Source: Pseudomonadota bacterium (lineage in GTDB: Bacteria > Pseudomonadota > Gammaproteobacteria > Pseudomonadales > Pseudohongiellaceae). From it: a stretch of 64,000 nt of DNA. The notes below the pieces were generated by a model, which saw nothing but the letters and a program-made list of their open reading frames with translations, made no database searches and was not told the origin of the DNA. The DNA lies in the NCBI GenBank assembly GCA_027592275.1, contig JAQCKF010000011.1, forward strand, positions 1 to 64,000. The letters run 5' to 3'. The position numbers and the translations under genes were made by a program. Shown piece after piece: positions 1-7,891 of the stretch (positions are counted from its first letter, which is position 1; the number at the start of each line of letters is the position of its first letter).

Positions 1-1
1 T

Positions 2-115
2 CATGCTGCGGTCTATAATTTATTCAATCTGGGGAGTCACTTGGTATCCGCAGAGAACTATCGATTCTTTAGACAGCGCGCCTTTACGTCTTGGGAAAAG
101 GTAGTAGCTATATAG
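2..115 (+). pseudogene. C-terminal tail of a transposase (IS6-like), cut by the window edge
   Basis: An open frame enters from the left edge and stops at 113-115. Its 37 residues contain the pattern NLFNLGSHLVSAENYRFFRQ followed by RAFTSWEKV. From memory this resembles the C-terminal end of IS6-family DDE transposases (N-x-F-N-x-x-RHL, then a Y-x-x-x-R helix and an AxxxW segment). Only the tail is visible, so the family call is tentative, and it cannot be told whether the full gene is intact to the left. Confidence 0.4.
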
Positions 116-151
116 GGTGTGATAGGAAGAGGGATTTGCGGGTTTTGAGAG

Positions 152-436
152 TTAACTTGTCAATACCTCGCGCTTAATATCTTTAATGAAGAGATGGCCC
201 ATGTGAGGATTAACATATTCTGTGAGTTGATGCGTTAACCTGCGAACCTGCTCGGGGGTTTTGTATTCTTTTGCCTGCTTATTAATGAAGCGTTTCGAGT
301 ACTCTGCGAAAGTAATATGTTGCGCTTGTTCGGCAACAAGGGCTGCTTTTTTTGCTCTCTGCTCAGCAACCGGGTCTAAACCAGATTTGATAGATTCATA
401 CTTTAGACGAGCCAACTCTCTTGCATCTTTGAGCGC
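152..436 (-). pseudogene. Tyrosine recombinase (phage/island integrase) fragment
   Basis: The frame is open from a TAA at 437-439 to a stop at 152-154 and gives about 94 residues. It begins ALKDARELARLKYESIKSG and DP follows; this is the junction typical of P4/DUF4102-type integrases between the N-terminal arm-binding domain and the SAM-like core-binding domain. The rest (TFAEYSKRFINKQAKEYKTP onward) matches the start of the core-binding domain. The N-terminal domain and the whole catalytic domain with its R-H-R-Y residues are missing, so it cannot be active. The likely source is an island integrated at the neighbouring tRNA-Leu. Confidence 0.7.
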
Positions 437-675
437 TTATAAGTAGAACAAAAGGTATATCCGAATCGAGAGCTTGTCCAGATTCATGAGTGGTGAACCT
501 GTTGAAATCCGATTCCGGCCAAAATTCTGAGAAATCCGCCGACTTTCGCTCTTCAATGCCTCACTTATATACCGTCATTCCCCACTGAGTTCCGCTCAGA
601 CCTTCACCAGGCCAAGAGCAACCCGGCCACCTTCCCTGGCAGACTGATATTCCTTCGTTTGCTCTTGATGTTGAG

Positions 676-1875
676 TCAGGCCTCATCAAACAACCCGATC
701 TGCGGCGGTCCCCTTTCGGGCGGGCGCTGCGTCTCGGAATCTTCTGACTCCTTCTTCCTTAAGTGTTCCAGTATCTGCCGGATCACCGCCGGGTCCTCAA
801 TACACGCTATGATCCTGACTGGCCCCTGGCATCGCTCACAGGTTTCGATGTCGATGTTGAATACACGCTTCAGGCGTTGGGCCCAAGTCATGGCGGCATG
901 ACGTTCGGCTGTTGTTCGGTTATCTGCGTTGTCGCTGGTCTTCGAGCGTTTGCCTCCCTTGCCCCGCCCTGCCGGCGTGATCCTTGCGCGGTGTTTGCTG
1001 TTAGGCGCGAACACACCATGAAATCTTGTCAGGTTGACTCTGGGCTTGGGCACCAGGGCGGCCAGGCGGGCGATAAAGTCCAACGGCTCGAAGATGACGT
1101 GGGTGGTGCCGTTGCGAAACGGGGTCTTCAGTTCATAACGCACCTTACCGGTGGGGGTGAGGGTCAGGCGTTGTTCCGAGACTGCCGGTCTGGCAATGTA
1201 GCGGCACAGCCTCTCCACCTTGTTGCGCTGATGGGCCCGGGCGGCCACCCCGGCGTGCAGGCTGAAGCCGTTGAGTTTGGCGACACGGATGTGATCGGGC
1301 GCAAGTTCCGGCTGGGGTGGAATGGTCTGCAGGGTGAACACCTTGCAGCCTTTCTGCGGGCCGAGGGCGATTCGGTAGGTGACCGAGTGGGTGCGGATAT
1401 CCTGGAGCGGGTCCTCTTCCAGCCCGTCCAGGGTCAGGTAGCTGTTATCCTCGTCTCGCTCCAGTACTCCGCGCCGCTCCAGGAACCGGGCGACGCGGTC
1501 ACTGATCCGGTGCAACAGGTTGTGGAGTTGTTCAACAGTGGGCGGCGGGGTGTGGTGGAAGCCATAGTGTCCGGCATCGTCCTGCACATACACCCCGTCC
1601 AGAAACAGCATATGGAAGTGGATGTTCAAGTTGAGCGCAGACCCGAAGCGCTGGATCAGGGTGACCGCGCCAGTGGGAGCCTCGCGTTTGCTTAACCCCG
1701 CCTGATGGGCCAGATGGGTGGAGATCGTTCGGGTGACGATGCCCAGCACTTTGCCCATCAGTTCCGGGTAGGCGGCAAACAGGAAGCGCAGCGGGAACGG
1801 GACAGTGAGCACCCATTGCCGGATCGGCCTTACCGGCAGCACCTCATCCACCAGCAACGCGGCGCTTTCCACCAT
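676..1875 (-). CDS. IS91-family transposase, N-terminally truncated
   Basis: This is a rolling-circle (HUH) transposase of the IS91/IS801 type. It has the metal-binding HUH motif in NIHFHMLFLDGVY (around residue 85), a likely catalytic tyrosine in LCRYIARPA (around residue 225), and the C-terminal two-cysteine segment TCERCQGPVRIIACIEDP typical of the family. The frame stays open upstream of the ATG at 1875 to a stop at 1942-1944. That extension encodes RRGFCPSCGARR, the second half of the family's N-terminal zinc domain, but the first half and a start codon are absent. I infer a 5'-truncated and probably inactive copy. The C terminus looks complete (ending GLFDEA). The ends of the element (oriIS/terIS) were not identified. 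Confidence 0.85.
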   Translation of the reverse strand: MVESAALLVDEVLPVRPIRQWVLTVPFPLRFLFAAYPELMGKVLGIVTRTISTHLAHQAGLSKREAPTGAVTLIQRFGSALNLNIHFHMLFLDGVYVQDDAGHYGFHHTPPPTVEQLHNLLHRISDRVARFLERRGVLERDEDNSYLTLDGLEEDPLQDIRTHSVTYRIALGPQKGCKVFTLQTIPPQPELAPDHIRVAKLNGFSLHAGVAARAHQRNKVERLCRYIARPAVSEQRLTLTPTGKVRYELKTPFRNGTTHVIFEPLDFIARLAALVPKPRVNLTRFHGVFAPNSKHRARITPAGRGKGGKRSKTSDNADNRTTAERHAAMTWAQRLKRVFNIDIETCERCQGPVRIIACIEDPAVIRQILEHLRKKESEDSETQRPPERGPPQIGLFDEA

Positions 1876-1962
1876 GCGGCGGGCGCCGCAGCTGGGGCAA
1901 AACCCTCTTCTGGTAGCTGTCTCTTGTGCTGTGCCGACTAGCTAGAGGCAGCATTCCCAAAA

Positions 1963-1983
1963 GTTGACTGAGGGTTGACTGAG
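1963..1983. repeat. Short direct repeat GTTGACTGAG x2
   Basis: GTTGACTGAG occurs at 1963-1972 and again at 1974-1983, just outside the broken 5' side of the IS91-type gene. It may be part of an element end or simple local duplication; no function can be assigned. Confidence 0.5.
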
Positions 1984-2012
1984 AGCTGAAAAAATAGACT
2001 GGGCGGTGCTGC

Positions 2013-2030
2013 TCGTTCTTATAAGAACGA
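2013..2030. repeat. 18-bp perfect palindrome between IS remnant and tRNA-Leu
   Basis: TCGTTCTTATAAGAACGA is a perfect inverted repeat. It lies 42 bp downstream of the tRNA-Leu 3' end on the minus strand and could fold in that transcript, but no T-run follows directly, so a classical terminator is not supported. Confidence 0.5.
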
Positions 2031-2071
2031 TGGGTAAATAATTATAATGTATAAAATACAGCAGGTTAGAT

Positions 2072-2158
2072 TGGTGCCCAGAAGAGGACTTGAACCTCCA
2101 CGACCTTGCGATCACTAGCACCTGAAGCTAGCGTGTCTACCAATTCCACCACCTGGGC
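2072..2158 (-). tRNA. tRNA-Leu (anticodon CAG)
   Basis: The minus strand reads GCCCAGGTGGTGGAATTGG at the 5' end and ends with TCTGGGCACCA. The acceptor stem GCCCAG pairs with CTGGGC, the D-loop has the usual GGTAGACACG block, the anticodon loop is TTCAGGT flanked by CTAGC/GCTAG, a long variable arm (GATCGCAAGGTCGT) marks a class II tRNA, and the T-arm carries GGTTCAAGTCC. CCA is encoded. Length 87 nt. It reads CUG codons. Confidence 0.97.
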
Positions 2159-2198
2159 ATAACAGAGATGAATGCGGGCCTGAAACGACCGGAGCGCA

Positions 2199-2227
2199 AC
2201 TCTAGCTAGAGGCTTCTACGCTGTCAA
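2199..2227 (-). promoter_or_regulatory. Sigma-70 promoter of tRNA-Leu
   Basis: On the minus strand TTGACA (2227-2222) is followed by a 17-bp spacer and TAGAGT (2204-2199). The -10 box is followed by a GC-rich discriminator (TGCGCTCCGG), as in stringently controlled stable-RNA promoters. The tRNA starts about 40 bp downstream. Confidence 0.8.
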
Positions 2228-2480
2228 TACTCTTGATAATTGGGGTTAGGGTAAAAATACAGTAGTTTCGTCATAGATTTGTGTTGCGCGTTGGGAGGTG
2301 GTGATTAAAATCGCTTTAGGGCGATTTCAACCCCTTCGGGGCGCCCTGAAAAGCGGGCGTCCAAAATGCTGCGCTTTTTGTCAACACCGTGGTTTCTCCA
2401 GTTCCTAGTGACTGTTGTCACATACTTTGTAGATTGGCGGGTGTATAGTGCAGCCTTGTTAATTCTAGTATCCTTCCTTA
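2228..2480. other. Intergenic region between tRNA-Leu promoter and rnr, with two hairpins
   Basis: It holds two adjacent stem-loops: AAATCGC/GCGATTT at 2308-2327 (6-nt loop) and CCCC-TTC-GGGG at 2331-2341. Neither is followed by a T-run, so they look like a REP-type element rather than a terminator. A possible rnr -10 box, TATAGT at 2444-2449, has no convincing -35 at the right distance. No gene is seen. Confidence 0.5.
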
Positions 2481-5018
2481 ATGTCTAAAACCCCAAAATC
2501 CAAAGATCCTCACGCGCAGCGTGAGGCTGAAAACTACACCAATCCCATTCCCAGCCGGGAATTTATTCTTCAACTGTTAGAGCAGATCGGTGAGCCAATC
2601 GGCCATTTGCCGCTGTGCGAGCAGATGAAACTGACTTCCGAGGAGCAGATCGAGGCGTTACGGCGGCGGCTAATCGCGATGAGTCGTGATGGTCAGATCA
2701 TCAGCAATCGGCGGGGTCTATTCGGCTTGGCTGCGCATATGGATCTGCTCAAGGGTCGTATTCAGGGTAATAAGGACGGCTATGGATTCTTCATTCCTGA
2801 AGACGGTTCCGGCGATATGTTCCTCGGTACGCGGGAGATGGAGAAGCTATTCGATGGCGATGAGGTACTTGCGCGGCATTCCGGTTTTGATAACCGTGGC
2901 CGGCGCGAAGGCATGATCGTCGAGATACTCAAGCGTCGCTTCGAGCAAATAGTAGGTCGCTACTATCGTGAAGATGGATTCGGCATTCTGGTTCCCGATA
3001 GTAAGCGGGTGAGTCACGAAATTCTGATTCCGGATCAGAACGCGGGTAGCGCAGAAGATGGTCAGTTCGTCGTAGCAGAAATTACTGAATATCCTAGCAA
3101 GCGACGCAAGGCTGTCGCGAAGATTGTCGAGGTTCTCGGCGACAGCACGACTCCCGGTCTAGAAATAGAAGTAGCTGTGCGCAGTCACGATATCCCTCAT
3201 GTCTGGCCTTCCGCTGTAGAGAAAGAAACCTATCGTTTCTCGGAAGAGGTCGGTGAGGAAGATCTACAAGGGCGCGCCGATTTACGTGACATCCCATTCG
3301 TTACCATCGATGGCGAAGACGCGAAAGATTTCGATGATGCCGTGTTTGCACGCCAGCATAAAGAGGGCGGCTGGACACTCTTCGTTGCTATCGCCGATGT
3401 CTCACATTACGTCAAGATCGGCAGCGCACTAGATGAAGAGGCTATCAATCGAGCGACCTCTGTTTATTTTCCAGGTCACGTGATTCCCATGTTGCCCGAA
3501 AAACTTTCCAATGGCCTCTGCTCATTGAAGCCCAAAGTCGACAGACTGACGATGGTGTGCGAGATGGAGATCTCGGCAAGTGGAGAGATGACTGGCTACA
3601 CTTTTTATGAAGCAGTTATTCATTCTCATGGACGTATGACCTACAACGAAGTTTCCGACATCGTCGAGCTTGCCGAGAACGATGCTCAGAAGAGCATACA
3701 GGCAACTATTAAAAAGCGTCATGAGTCCCTCATTGAGCACTTCGAAAACCTTTACTCTCTTTTCCATGCGCTAAGAGCCGTAAGAGATAGTGGCGGCGCC
3801 ATGGACTTCGACACGACGGAAACGCGTATCGTGTTCGGCGAAGACAGGAAGATACGAGAGATCGTCCCAGTGTTTCGCAACGACGCGCATCGCTTGATCG
3901 AAGAATGCATGCTGTGCGCGAACGTAGCCGCTGCACGCCTTTTAGAAGACTCCAAACTGCCCGCTCTGTACCGTGTGCATGAAGGCCCGAATCCGGCGAA
4001 GTTAGAGAATCTACGCATGTTTCTCAAGGAGTTGGATCTGCATCTGCCCGGTGGAGACAAGCCAGAGCCAGCGGACTACCAATATGTACTGAAGCAGATG
4101 GCGGGTCGCCCCGACCGTATTTTACTGCAGACGATGCTGATTCGTTCCTTAATGCAGGCTGTCTATTCGCCCGAAAATCTAGGGCATTTCGGTTTGGGCT
4201 ATGAAGCTTATGCGCATTTCACTTCGCCCATTCGTCGTTATCCAGACTTGTTGGTGCATCGGGCCATCCGTTACTTAATTCGTAACAAGCCCGGCGCTCA
4301 TGTTAAGAGGCAGCCCGGAGCGGCTGATCTTGCAAAGAAAACAATTTACCCATTCGACTTAAAGCAGATGGTCGAGTTAGGCGAGATCTGTTCCACTTCT
4401 GAGCGTCGCGCTGATGCGGCGAGCTATAGCGTTATTGATGCGTTGAAATGCGAATACATGCAGGACCGTGTGGGAGACGAGTTCATTGGCACTGTTACCT
4501 CGGTGACGAGTTTTGGTTTGTTCGTAGAGCTGAATGAAATTTACGTCGAAGGCTTGGTGCATATTAGTGAGCTTAGCAACGATTACTACCACTTCGATCC
4601 AGTGCATCATAGTCTGAGTGGCGAACGCAGCCAGAAGACCTATCGTCTGGGTGACAGCGTTGAAGTTAAAGTTGTGCGCGTTGATCTGGATGAAAAGAAG
4701 ATCGATCTGCAGATGGTTGGGCTGAAGCAGTCGGCCAAAAAATTCGGTAAGTCGAAAGCCAAAAAACCGGATTCTAAAAAGCCACAATCGAAAAAAGAAA
4801 ATCACGCGAAGAAGAAAACTGATCCTTCGAAGAAGCCAAAGCCTTCTAGGAAATTGAAGCACAAGAAACGCCAAGCGAATGTGGAGGCTAAATCTGGTAA
4901 GGGAACATCTGCTGCGACAAAGACTCCTGGAAAGAAGAGCAGTGCGGAATCTGGAAAGCCTAAAAAGAAACCTTCGTCTAGACGCAGAAAGAAACCGAAC
5001 GCGAAGCCTGAAGTGTAA
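2481..5018 (+). CDS. rnr: Ribonuclease R (RNase R)
   Basis: A 3'-5' exoribonuclease of the RNB family that degrades structured RNA and takes part in rRNA and tmRNA-linked quality control. The 845 residues carry an N-terminal winged-helix region (about 20-85), cold-shock OB domains, the RNB catalytic core with the aspartates of DGEDAKDFDDAVF near residue 277, the GLGYEAYAHFTSPIRRYPDL segment, and an S1 domain (about 660-735). The last ~95 residues are a Lys/Ser/Pro-rich basic tail, as in other gammaproteobacterial RNase R proteins but long. The ATG at 2481 has only a weak ribosome site. rlmB follows after 56 bp, the standard rnr-rlmB pair. Confidence 0.97.
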   Translation: MSKTPKSKDPHAQREAENYTNPIPSREFILQLLEQIGEPIGHLPLCEQMKLTSEEQIEALRRRLIAMSRDGQIISNRRGLFGLAAHMDLLKGRIQGNKDGYGFFIPEDGSGDMFLGTREMEKLFDGDEVLARHSGFDNRGRREGMIVEILKRRFEQIVGRYYREDGFGILVPDSKRVSHEILIPDQNAGSAEDGQFVVAEITEYPSKRRKAVAKIVEVLGDSTTPGLEIEVAVRSHDIPHVWPSAVEKETYRFSEEVGEEDLQGRADLRDIPFVTIDGEDAKDFDDAVFARQHKEGGWTLFVAIADVSHYVKIGSALDEEAINRATSVYFPGHVIPMLPEKLSNGLCSLKPKVDRLTMVCEMEISASGEMTGYTFYEAVIHSHGRMTYNEVSDIVELAENDAQKSIQATIKKRHESLIEHFENLYSLFHALRAVRDSGGAMDFDTTETRIVFGEDRKIREIVPVFRNDAHRLIEECMLCANVAAARLLEDSKLPALYRVHEGPNPAKLENLRMFLKELDLHLPGGDKPEPADYQYVLKQMAGRPDRILLQTMLIRSLMQAVYSPENLGHFGLGYEAYAHFTSPIRRYPDLLVHRAIRYLIRNKPGAHVKRQPGAADLAKKTIYPFDLKQMVELGEICSTSERRADAASYSVIDALKCEYMQDRVGDEFIGTVTSVTSFGLFVELNEIYVEGLVHISELSNDYYHFDPVHHSLSGERSQKTYRLGDSVEVKVVRVDLDEKKIDLQMVGLKQSAKKFGKSKAKKPDSKKPQSKKENHAKKKTDPSKKPKPSRKLKHKKRQANVEAKSGKGTSAATKTPGKKSSAESGKPKKKPSSRRRKKPNAKPEV

Positions 5019-5074
5019 CTGCTAGCTTAGCTCTGAGTGAAAATTGGGTCTTAACAAGAATAACGACGATCACC

Positions 5075-5836
5075 ATGAAGAACGAAAAAGACAATCAAGG
5101 AAAAGTAATTGGCATACATGCAGTCTCCGAGCTACTCGTTCAGCGACCCGAGTCTGTAAGCCGGCTGTTAATCCAGGTTGGAAGAAACGACAAGCGCATC
5201 AATGAGCTTCGAGAGCTAGCCACTGGCGCAAATGTTGCGGTGGAAGAACTCAGCAAGGAAGCCTTCGAGAGGGAATTTGAGGGCGTGCATCAGGGCGTGG
5301 CTGCCATCGCGGAATTTGAAAATAGCACTCTGTCAGAAAAAGGCCTGTTCGAGCTGCTGAAGGGCCTAGACCATCCACCGCTGTTGCTGATACTGGATGG
5401 AGTTACCGATCCTCACAACCTAGGGGCCTGCATACGCAGCGCGGATGCGGCGGGCGTCGATGCCGTGATCATACCCAAGGATAACTCCGCGAGCCTGAAC
5501 GCTACAGTGCGCAAGGTGGCCTGCGGGGCTGCTGAGACGGTAAATCTCGCCACGGTAACCAACCTCGCTCGTTGTCTGGATAAGCTGAAGGAAGAGGGCA
5601 TCTGGCTGGTCGGTGCCGCCGATCAGGCTGATAACTCCCTGTATGATCAAGATTTAGGCGGTGCGATAGCGCTGATAATGGGTTCGGAGGAAAGCGGACT
5701 GCGCCGTTTGACGCGCAAGAGTTGCGATTTTCTGATATCTATCCCTATGTCGGGCGCGCTCAGCAGTCTAAACGTATCTGTGGCTACGGGAGTCTGTCTG
5801 TATGAGGCACGAAGGCAGCGGATTAGTACTGACTAA
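5075..5836 (+). CDS. rlmB: 23S rRNA 2'-O-methyltransferase RlmB (Gm2251)
   Basis: A SpoU/TrmH-family (SPOUT) enzyme that methylates the ribose of G2251 in the P-loop of 23S rRNA. The 253 residues begin with the RNA-binding substrate domain (GKVIGIHAVSELL, about 10-75). The knotted SAM-binding domain has motif 1 NLGACIRSADAAGV (near 115), motif 2 MGSEESGLRRL (near 202) and motif 3 SLNVSVATGVCLYEARRQR at the C terminus. Length matches E. coli RlmB (243). Position after rnr supports RlmB over other SpoU paralogues. Confidence 0.95.
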   Translation: MKNEKDNQGKVIGIHAVSELLVQRPESVSRLLIQVGRNDKRINELRELATGANVAVEELSKEAFEREFEGVHQGVAAIAEFENSTLSEKGLFELLKGLDHPPLLLILDGVTDPHNLGACIRSADAAGVDAVIIPKDNSASLNATVRKVACGAAETVNLATVTNLARCLDKLKEEGIWLVGAADQADNSLYDQDLGGAIALIMGSEESGLRRLTRKSCDFLISIPMSGALSSLNVSVATGVCLYEARRQRISTD

Positions 5837-6161
5837 GTTGCACAGGGATGTGCAACCATTGCTCGCTAAGTGCAATGCGACGGCCAATAGCAAGTAAAAT
5901 GGCACTATACGCCAGGCTTTTGGCGCGCGACAGTCTGAAAAGTCATGGATGACTTTTCAGTATTGATTATAAATAGGCAAAAACTGGCTATTAGCAGTGA
6001 TTTGATCCCTCTAAATAAGAGTAAAGCTTGCATCCCTCACTCAGAATCCCTAGAATTCCTCCTCGTTTTTATCTGCGGGACTAGTTTCCGTAGCTACATA
6101 ACTCCTTGTCTTACCGCGCACATCAGTGTCTGAGGAAGGCATTAACCCAGAAGGAGTCTCT
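5837..6161. other. Leader region upstream of rpsF with two hairpins
   Basis: The 325 bp between rlmB and rpsF contain a stem-loop TTGCACA/TGTGCAA right after the rlmB stop (5838-5855, 4-nt loop) and a 12-bp-arm perfect inverted repeat at 5935-5960. Neither has a T-tract. The distal part (about 6060-6160) is expected from family knowledge to hold a regulatory leader in many bacteria (S6:S18-binding leader). A CCG occurs there (ACCGCGC, about 6113-6120), but I could not establish the required stem. An upstream in-frame start at 6126 is rejected for lack of a ribosome site. Confidence 0.5.
5935..5960. repeat. 26-nt perfect inverted repeat upstream of rpsF
   Basis: Arms CTGAAAAGTCAT and ATGACTTTTCAG are separated by GG. 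The repeat sits about 200 bp upstream of the rpsF start. It could end the rnr-rlmB transcript or be an operator; no U-tract follows (TATTGATTAT). Confidence 0.6.
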
Positions 6162-6698
6162 ATGAGACACTATGAAATTGTATTCTTGGTGCATCCCGAC
6201 CAGTCAGAACAGGTCGCAGGGATGATCGAGCGCTATACTCAGTTGATGGCCGATAGCGGTGGTCAGATTCACCGATTGGAAGACTGGGGCAGACGCCAAC
6301 TCGCCTACCCAATAAATAAGATCCATAAAGCGCACTATGTACTCATGAACATCGAGTGCAACGGTGAAGCTTTGGAAGAGCTTACTACTCTATTTCGCTT
6401 CAATGATGCGGTTATTCGTAATCTTGTTATTAAGACAAAGGCGCCTGTAACGGAAGAAACTTTTATTCTGAAGGGCGAGCGCGAAGGTAAAGAGCGCAAG
6501 CAACGTGCCGAGCAGAAGCGCAAGATGGAAGATGACGCAGCCGCAGAAGAAGCTGTCGCTCCTGCTGAAGAGGCTCCTGTAGAAGAAGCCCCTGCAGCTG
6601 CACCGGAAGCAGCAGCTGAAGAAGCGCCTGCAGCTGCACCGGAAGCAGCAGCTGAAGAAGCCGCTGCCCCTGAAGCTGACTCCGAGAAGCAGGACTAA
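6162..6698 (+). CDS. rpsF: 30S ribosomal protein S6 with long acidic tail
   Basis: S6 binds S18 and helix 22/23 of 16S rRNA in the platform of the small subunit. The start ATG at 6162 is fixed by AAGGAG at 6151-6156 and gives [14 protein letters not shown], the family's usual start. Conserved segments [16 protein letters not shown] and HYVLMNIEC are present. The 178 residues exceed the E. coli length (about 131-135). After residue ~118 the protein becomes a charged K/R/E segment and then an Ala/Glu/Pro tail with a repeated 12-residue unit, which in E. coli is replaced by enzymatically added glutamates. It is first in the S6-S18-DUF2232-L9 operon. Confidence 0.96.
   Translation: MRHYEIVFLVHPDQSEQVAGMIERYTQLMADSGGQIHRLEDWGRRQLAYPINKIHKAHYVLMNIECNGEALEELTTLFRFNDAVIRNLVIKTKAPVTEETFILKGEREGKERKQRAEQKRKMEDDAAAEEAVAPAEEAPVEEAPAAAPEAAAEEAPAAAPEAAAEEAAAPEADSEKQD
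6591..6661 (+). repeat. 36-bp tandem repeat within rpsF tail
   Basis: A 35-nt block at 6591-6625 recurs exactly at 6627-6661 (period 36 bp, 12 codons). It encodes two copies of an Ala/Pro/Glu unit ([12 protein letters not shown]). Such an array can expand or contract by slippage without a frameshift. Confidence 0.85.
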
Positions 6699-6763
6699 GT
6701 CACTGCTAATCCGAACCCTTTCCTAGTACGAATAGAGATAGACAGACAGACAGGATAAAAATT

Positions 6764-6994
6764 ATGGCTCGTTATTTTAGACGACGTAAATTCTGCAAAT
6801 TCACCGCAGAAGGCACAGTACAAATAGATTACAAAGATCTTGAAACTTTGAAGGCGTATGTTTCTGAGACGGGCAAGATTGTCCCTAGCAGAATCACCGG
6901 CACAAAGGCTCGCTATCAGCGTCAGCTTTCAACGGCAATTAAGCGTGCGCGCCACTTGGCGTTGATTCCTTACACGGATAGTCATCAGGTTTAA
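6764..6994 (+). CDS. rpsR: 30S ribosomal protein S18
   Basis: The 76 residues start [13 protein letters not shown] and contain the conserved [18 protein letters not shown] and [13 protein letters not shown] segments ending in [14 protein letters not shown]. The length matches E. coli S18 (75). It pairs with S6 on the 30S platform. AGGAT lies just upstream of the ATG. The gap to rpsF is 65 bp and the next gene starts 12 bp after the stop. Confidence 0.98.
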   Translation: MARYFRRRKFCKFTAEGTVQIDYKDLETLKAYVSETGKIVPSRITGTKARYQRQLSTAIKRARHLALIPYTDSHQV

Positions 6995-7006
6995 AAGGTT
7001 ATAAGC

Positions 7007-7834
7007 ATGCGCGGCCTTGCTGAATTCGTAATGAAGGGACGCAAGCAGGCCATAATGGCAGTACTGCTATTAGGCCTGATACCGATCGTAAATTTTCTAA
7101 GTCCGGTAGTAGTTGGCTTAGTCGTATTACGCAAAGGTTTGAGCGAGGCCACCCAAGTTTTGGTTTGGGCCATTCTCCCGATAGGCGGGTGGGCCATAGC
7201 AGGCGATCCAGTTCCCATGATTATGTTGTTGGGAATTACCGGATTGGCAGGACTACTGAGAGCATCAGAGTCTTGGGAATTTACTCTGCTTGCCGCAATA
7301 GCCATTGGCCTTTGCGTAGAGATTTACTTGCGTTTGCAGCCGGCAGTGTTGGATTTGATCTTTCTTCAGATGCAGCCCTACTTCGATGCAAACGGTATAC
7401 AAGGCGAGCAACTGGATTCGCTGAGAAATGTTATGACCAGCTTTATGGGCGCGGTCTATATGTTTCTCGCGATAGTCCTGCTGATGCTTTCTCGCTGGAT
7501 GCAGGCTGCAGTGTTCAATCCTGGTGGATTTCAAAAAGAATTTCATGGACTCCGGGTAGAACAGAAAGTTGCGCTGCTTCTAGTCGGCTTAATGATGCTG
7601 GCAAATTTTGGAATACTCATCCCGCAGAGTTGGATGCTGTATTTGGTTTTACCGCTGATGTTCTCCGGGCTTGCCCTGTTACATGCGGTGGTGGCGGCGA
7701 AGAAGTTATCGAGCCTCTGGTTAGCGGTGCTGTATGCGATAATCGTGTTGCCAATAATAGCGAATATGATCGTGCTGCTTGCACTACTAGATAGCTGGTA
7801 CGATTTTAGAACGCGCCTGCACAAGCCGGTGTAA
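7007..7834 (+). CDS. DUF2232-type integral membrane protein
   Basis: A 275-residue hydrophobic protein with about seven to eight predicted membrane helices, starting MRGLAEFVMKGRKQAIMAV. In many gammaproteobacteria a YybS/DUF2232 membrane protein lies between rpsR and rplI, and I assign it on position and character. The function is unknown; sequence family membership would need a profile search. It is translated 12 bp after rpsR and followed by rplI after 57 bp, so it belongs to the ribosomal-protein operon. Confidence 0.8.
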   Translation: MRGLAEFVMKGRKQAIMAVLLLGLIPIVNFLSPVVVGLVVLRKGLSEATQVLVWAILPIGGWAIAGDPVPMIMLLGITGLAGLLRASESWEFTLLAAIAIGLCVEIYLRLQPAVLDLIFLQMQPYFDANGIQGEQLDSLRNVMTSFMGAVYMFLAIVLLMLSRWMQAAVFNPGGFQKEFHGLRVEQKVALLLVGLMMLANFGILIPQSWMLYLVLPLMFSGLALLHAVVAAKKLSSLWLAVLYAIIVLPIIANMIVLLALLDSWYDFRTRLHKPV

Positions 7835-7891
7835 AAAGAATGAAGCACTGGCAGTCAATGCTAGATAAGAATTAAAGATGAGGAAGAACCA

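Larger units (their letters stand above)
1..2071. mobile_element. Remnant of mobile DNA at the 3' end of tRNA-Leu
   Basis: This stretch lies directly downstream of the minus-strand tRNA-Leu gene and holds only mobile-element pieces: an IS6-like transposase tail, a tyrosine-recombinase fragment and an IS91-family transposase. The 3' ends of tRNA genes are classic attachment sites for tyrosine-integrase islands, so I infer that an island once integrated here and was later broken up by IS elements. I did not find a second copy of the tRNA 3' end that would mark the other border; it may lie left of the window. The exact borders are unknown. Confidence 0.45.

Noticed and set aside
540..600. IS91/ISCR oriIS near the 3' end of the transposase
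   Set aside because: A vague match (CTTATATACCG) to remembered ISCR ends was seen, but it is too weak and its orientation could not be confirmed.
763..1695. 310-codon plus-strand open frame opposite the IS91-type transposase
   Set aside because: It is a long shadow frame in GC-rich DNA; the minus strand has clear transposase motifs and the plus frame has none.
4377..4874. 165-codon minus-strand frame inside rnr
   Set aside because: It is complementary to the Lys-rich tail of RNase R and shows low-complexity Phe/Leu/Arg content only.
6126..6161. Upstream start of rpsF at 6126
   Set aside because: AAGGAG at 6151-6156 fits the ATG at 6162, and S6 proteins begin MRHYE.
7165..7794. 209-codon frame in another phase within the DUF2232 gene
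   Set aside because: Overlaps the membrane-protein gene that has conserved position in the S6-L9 operon; composition is not like a real protein.
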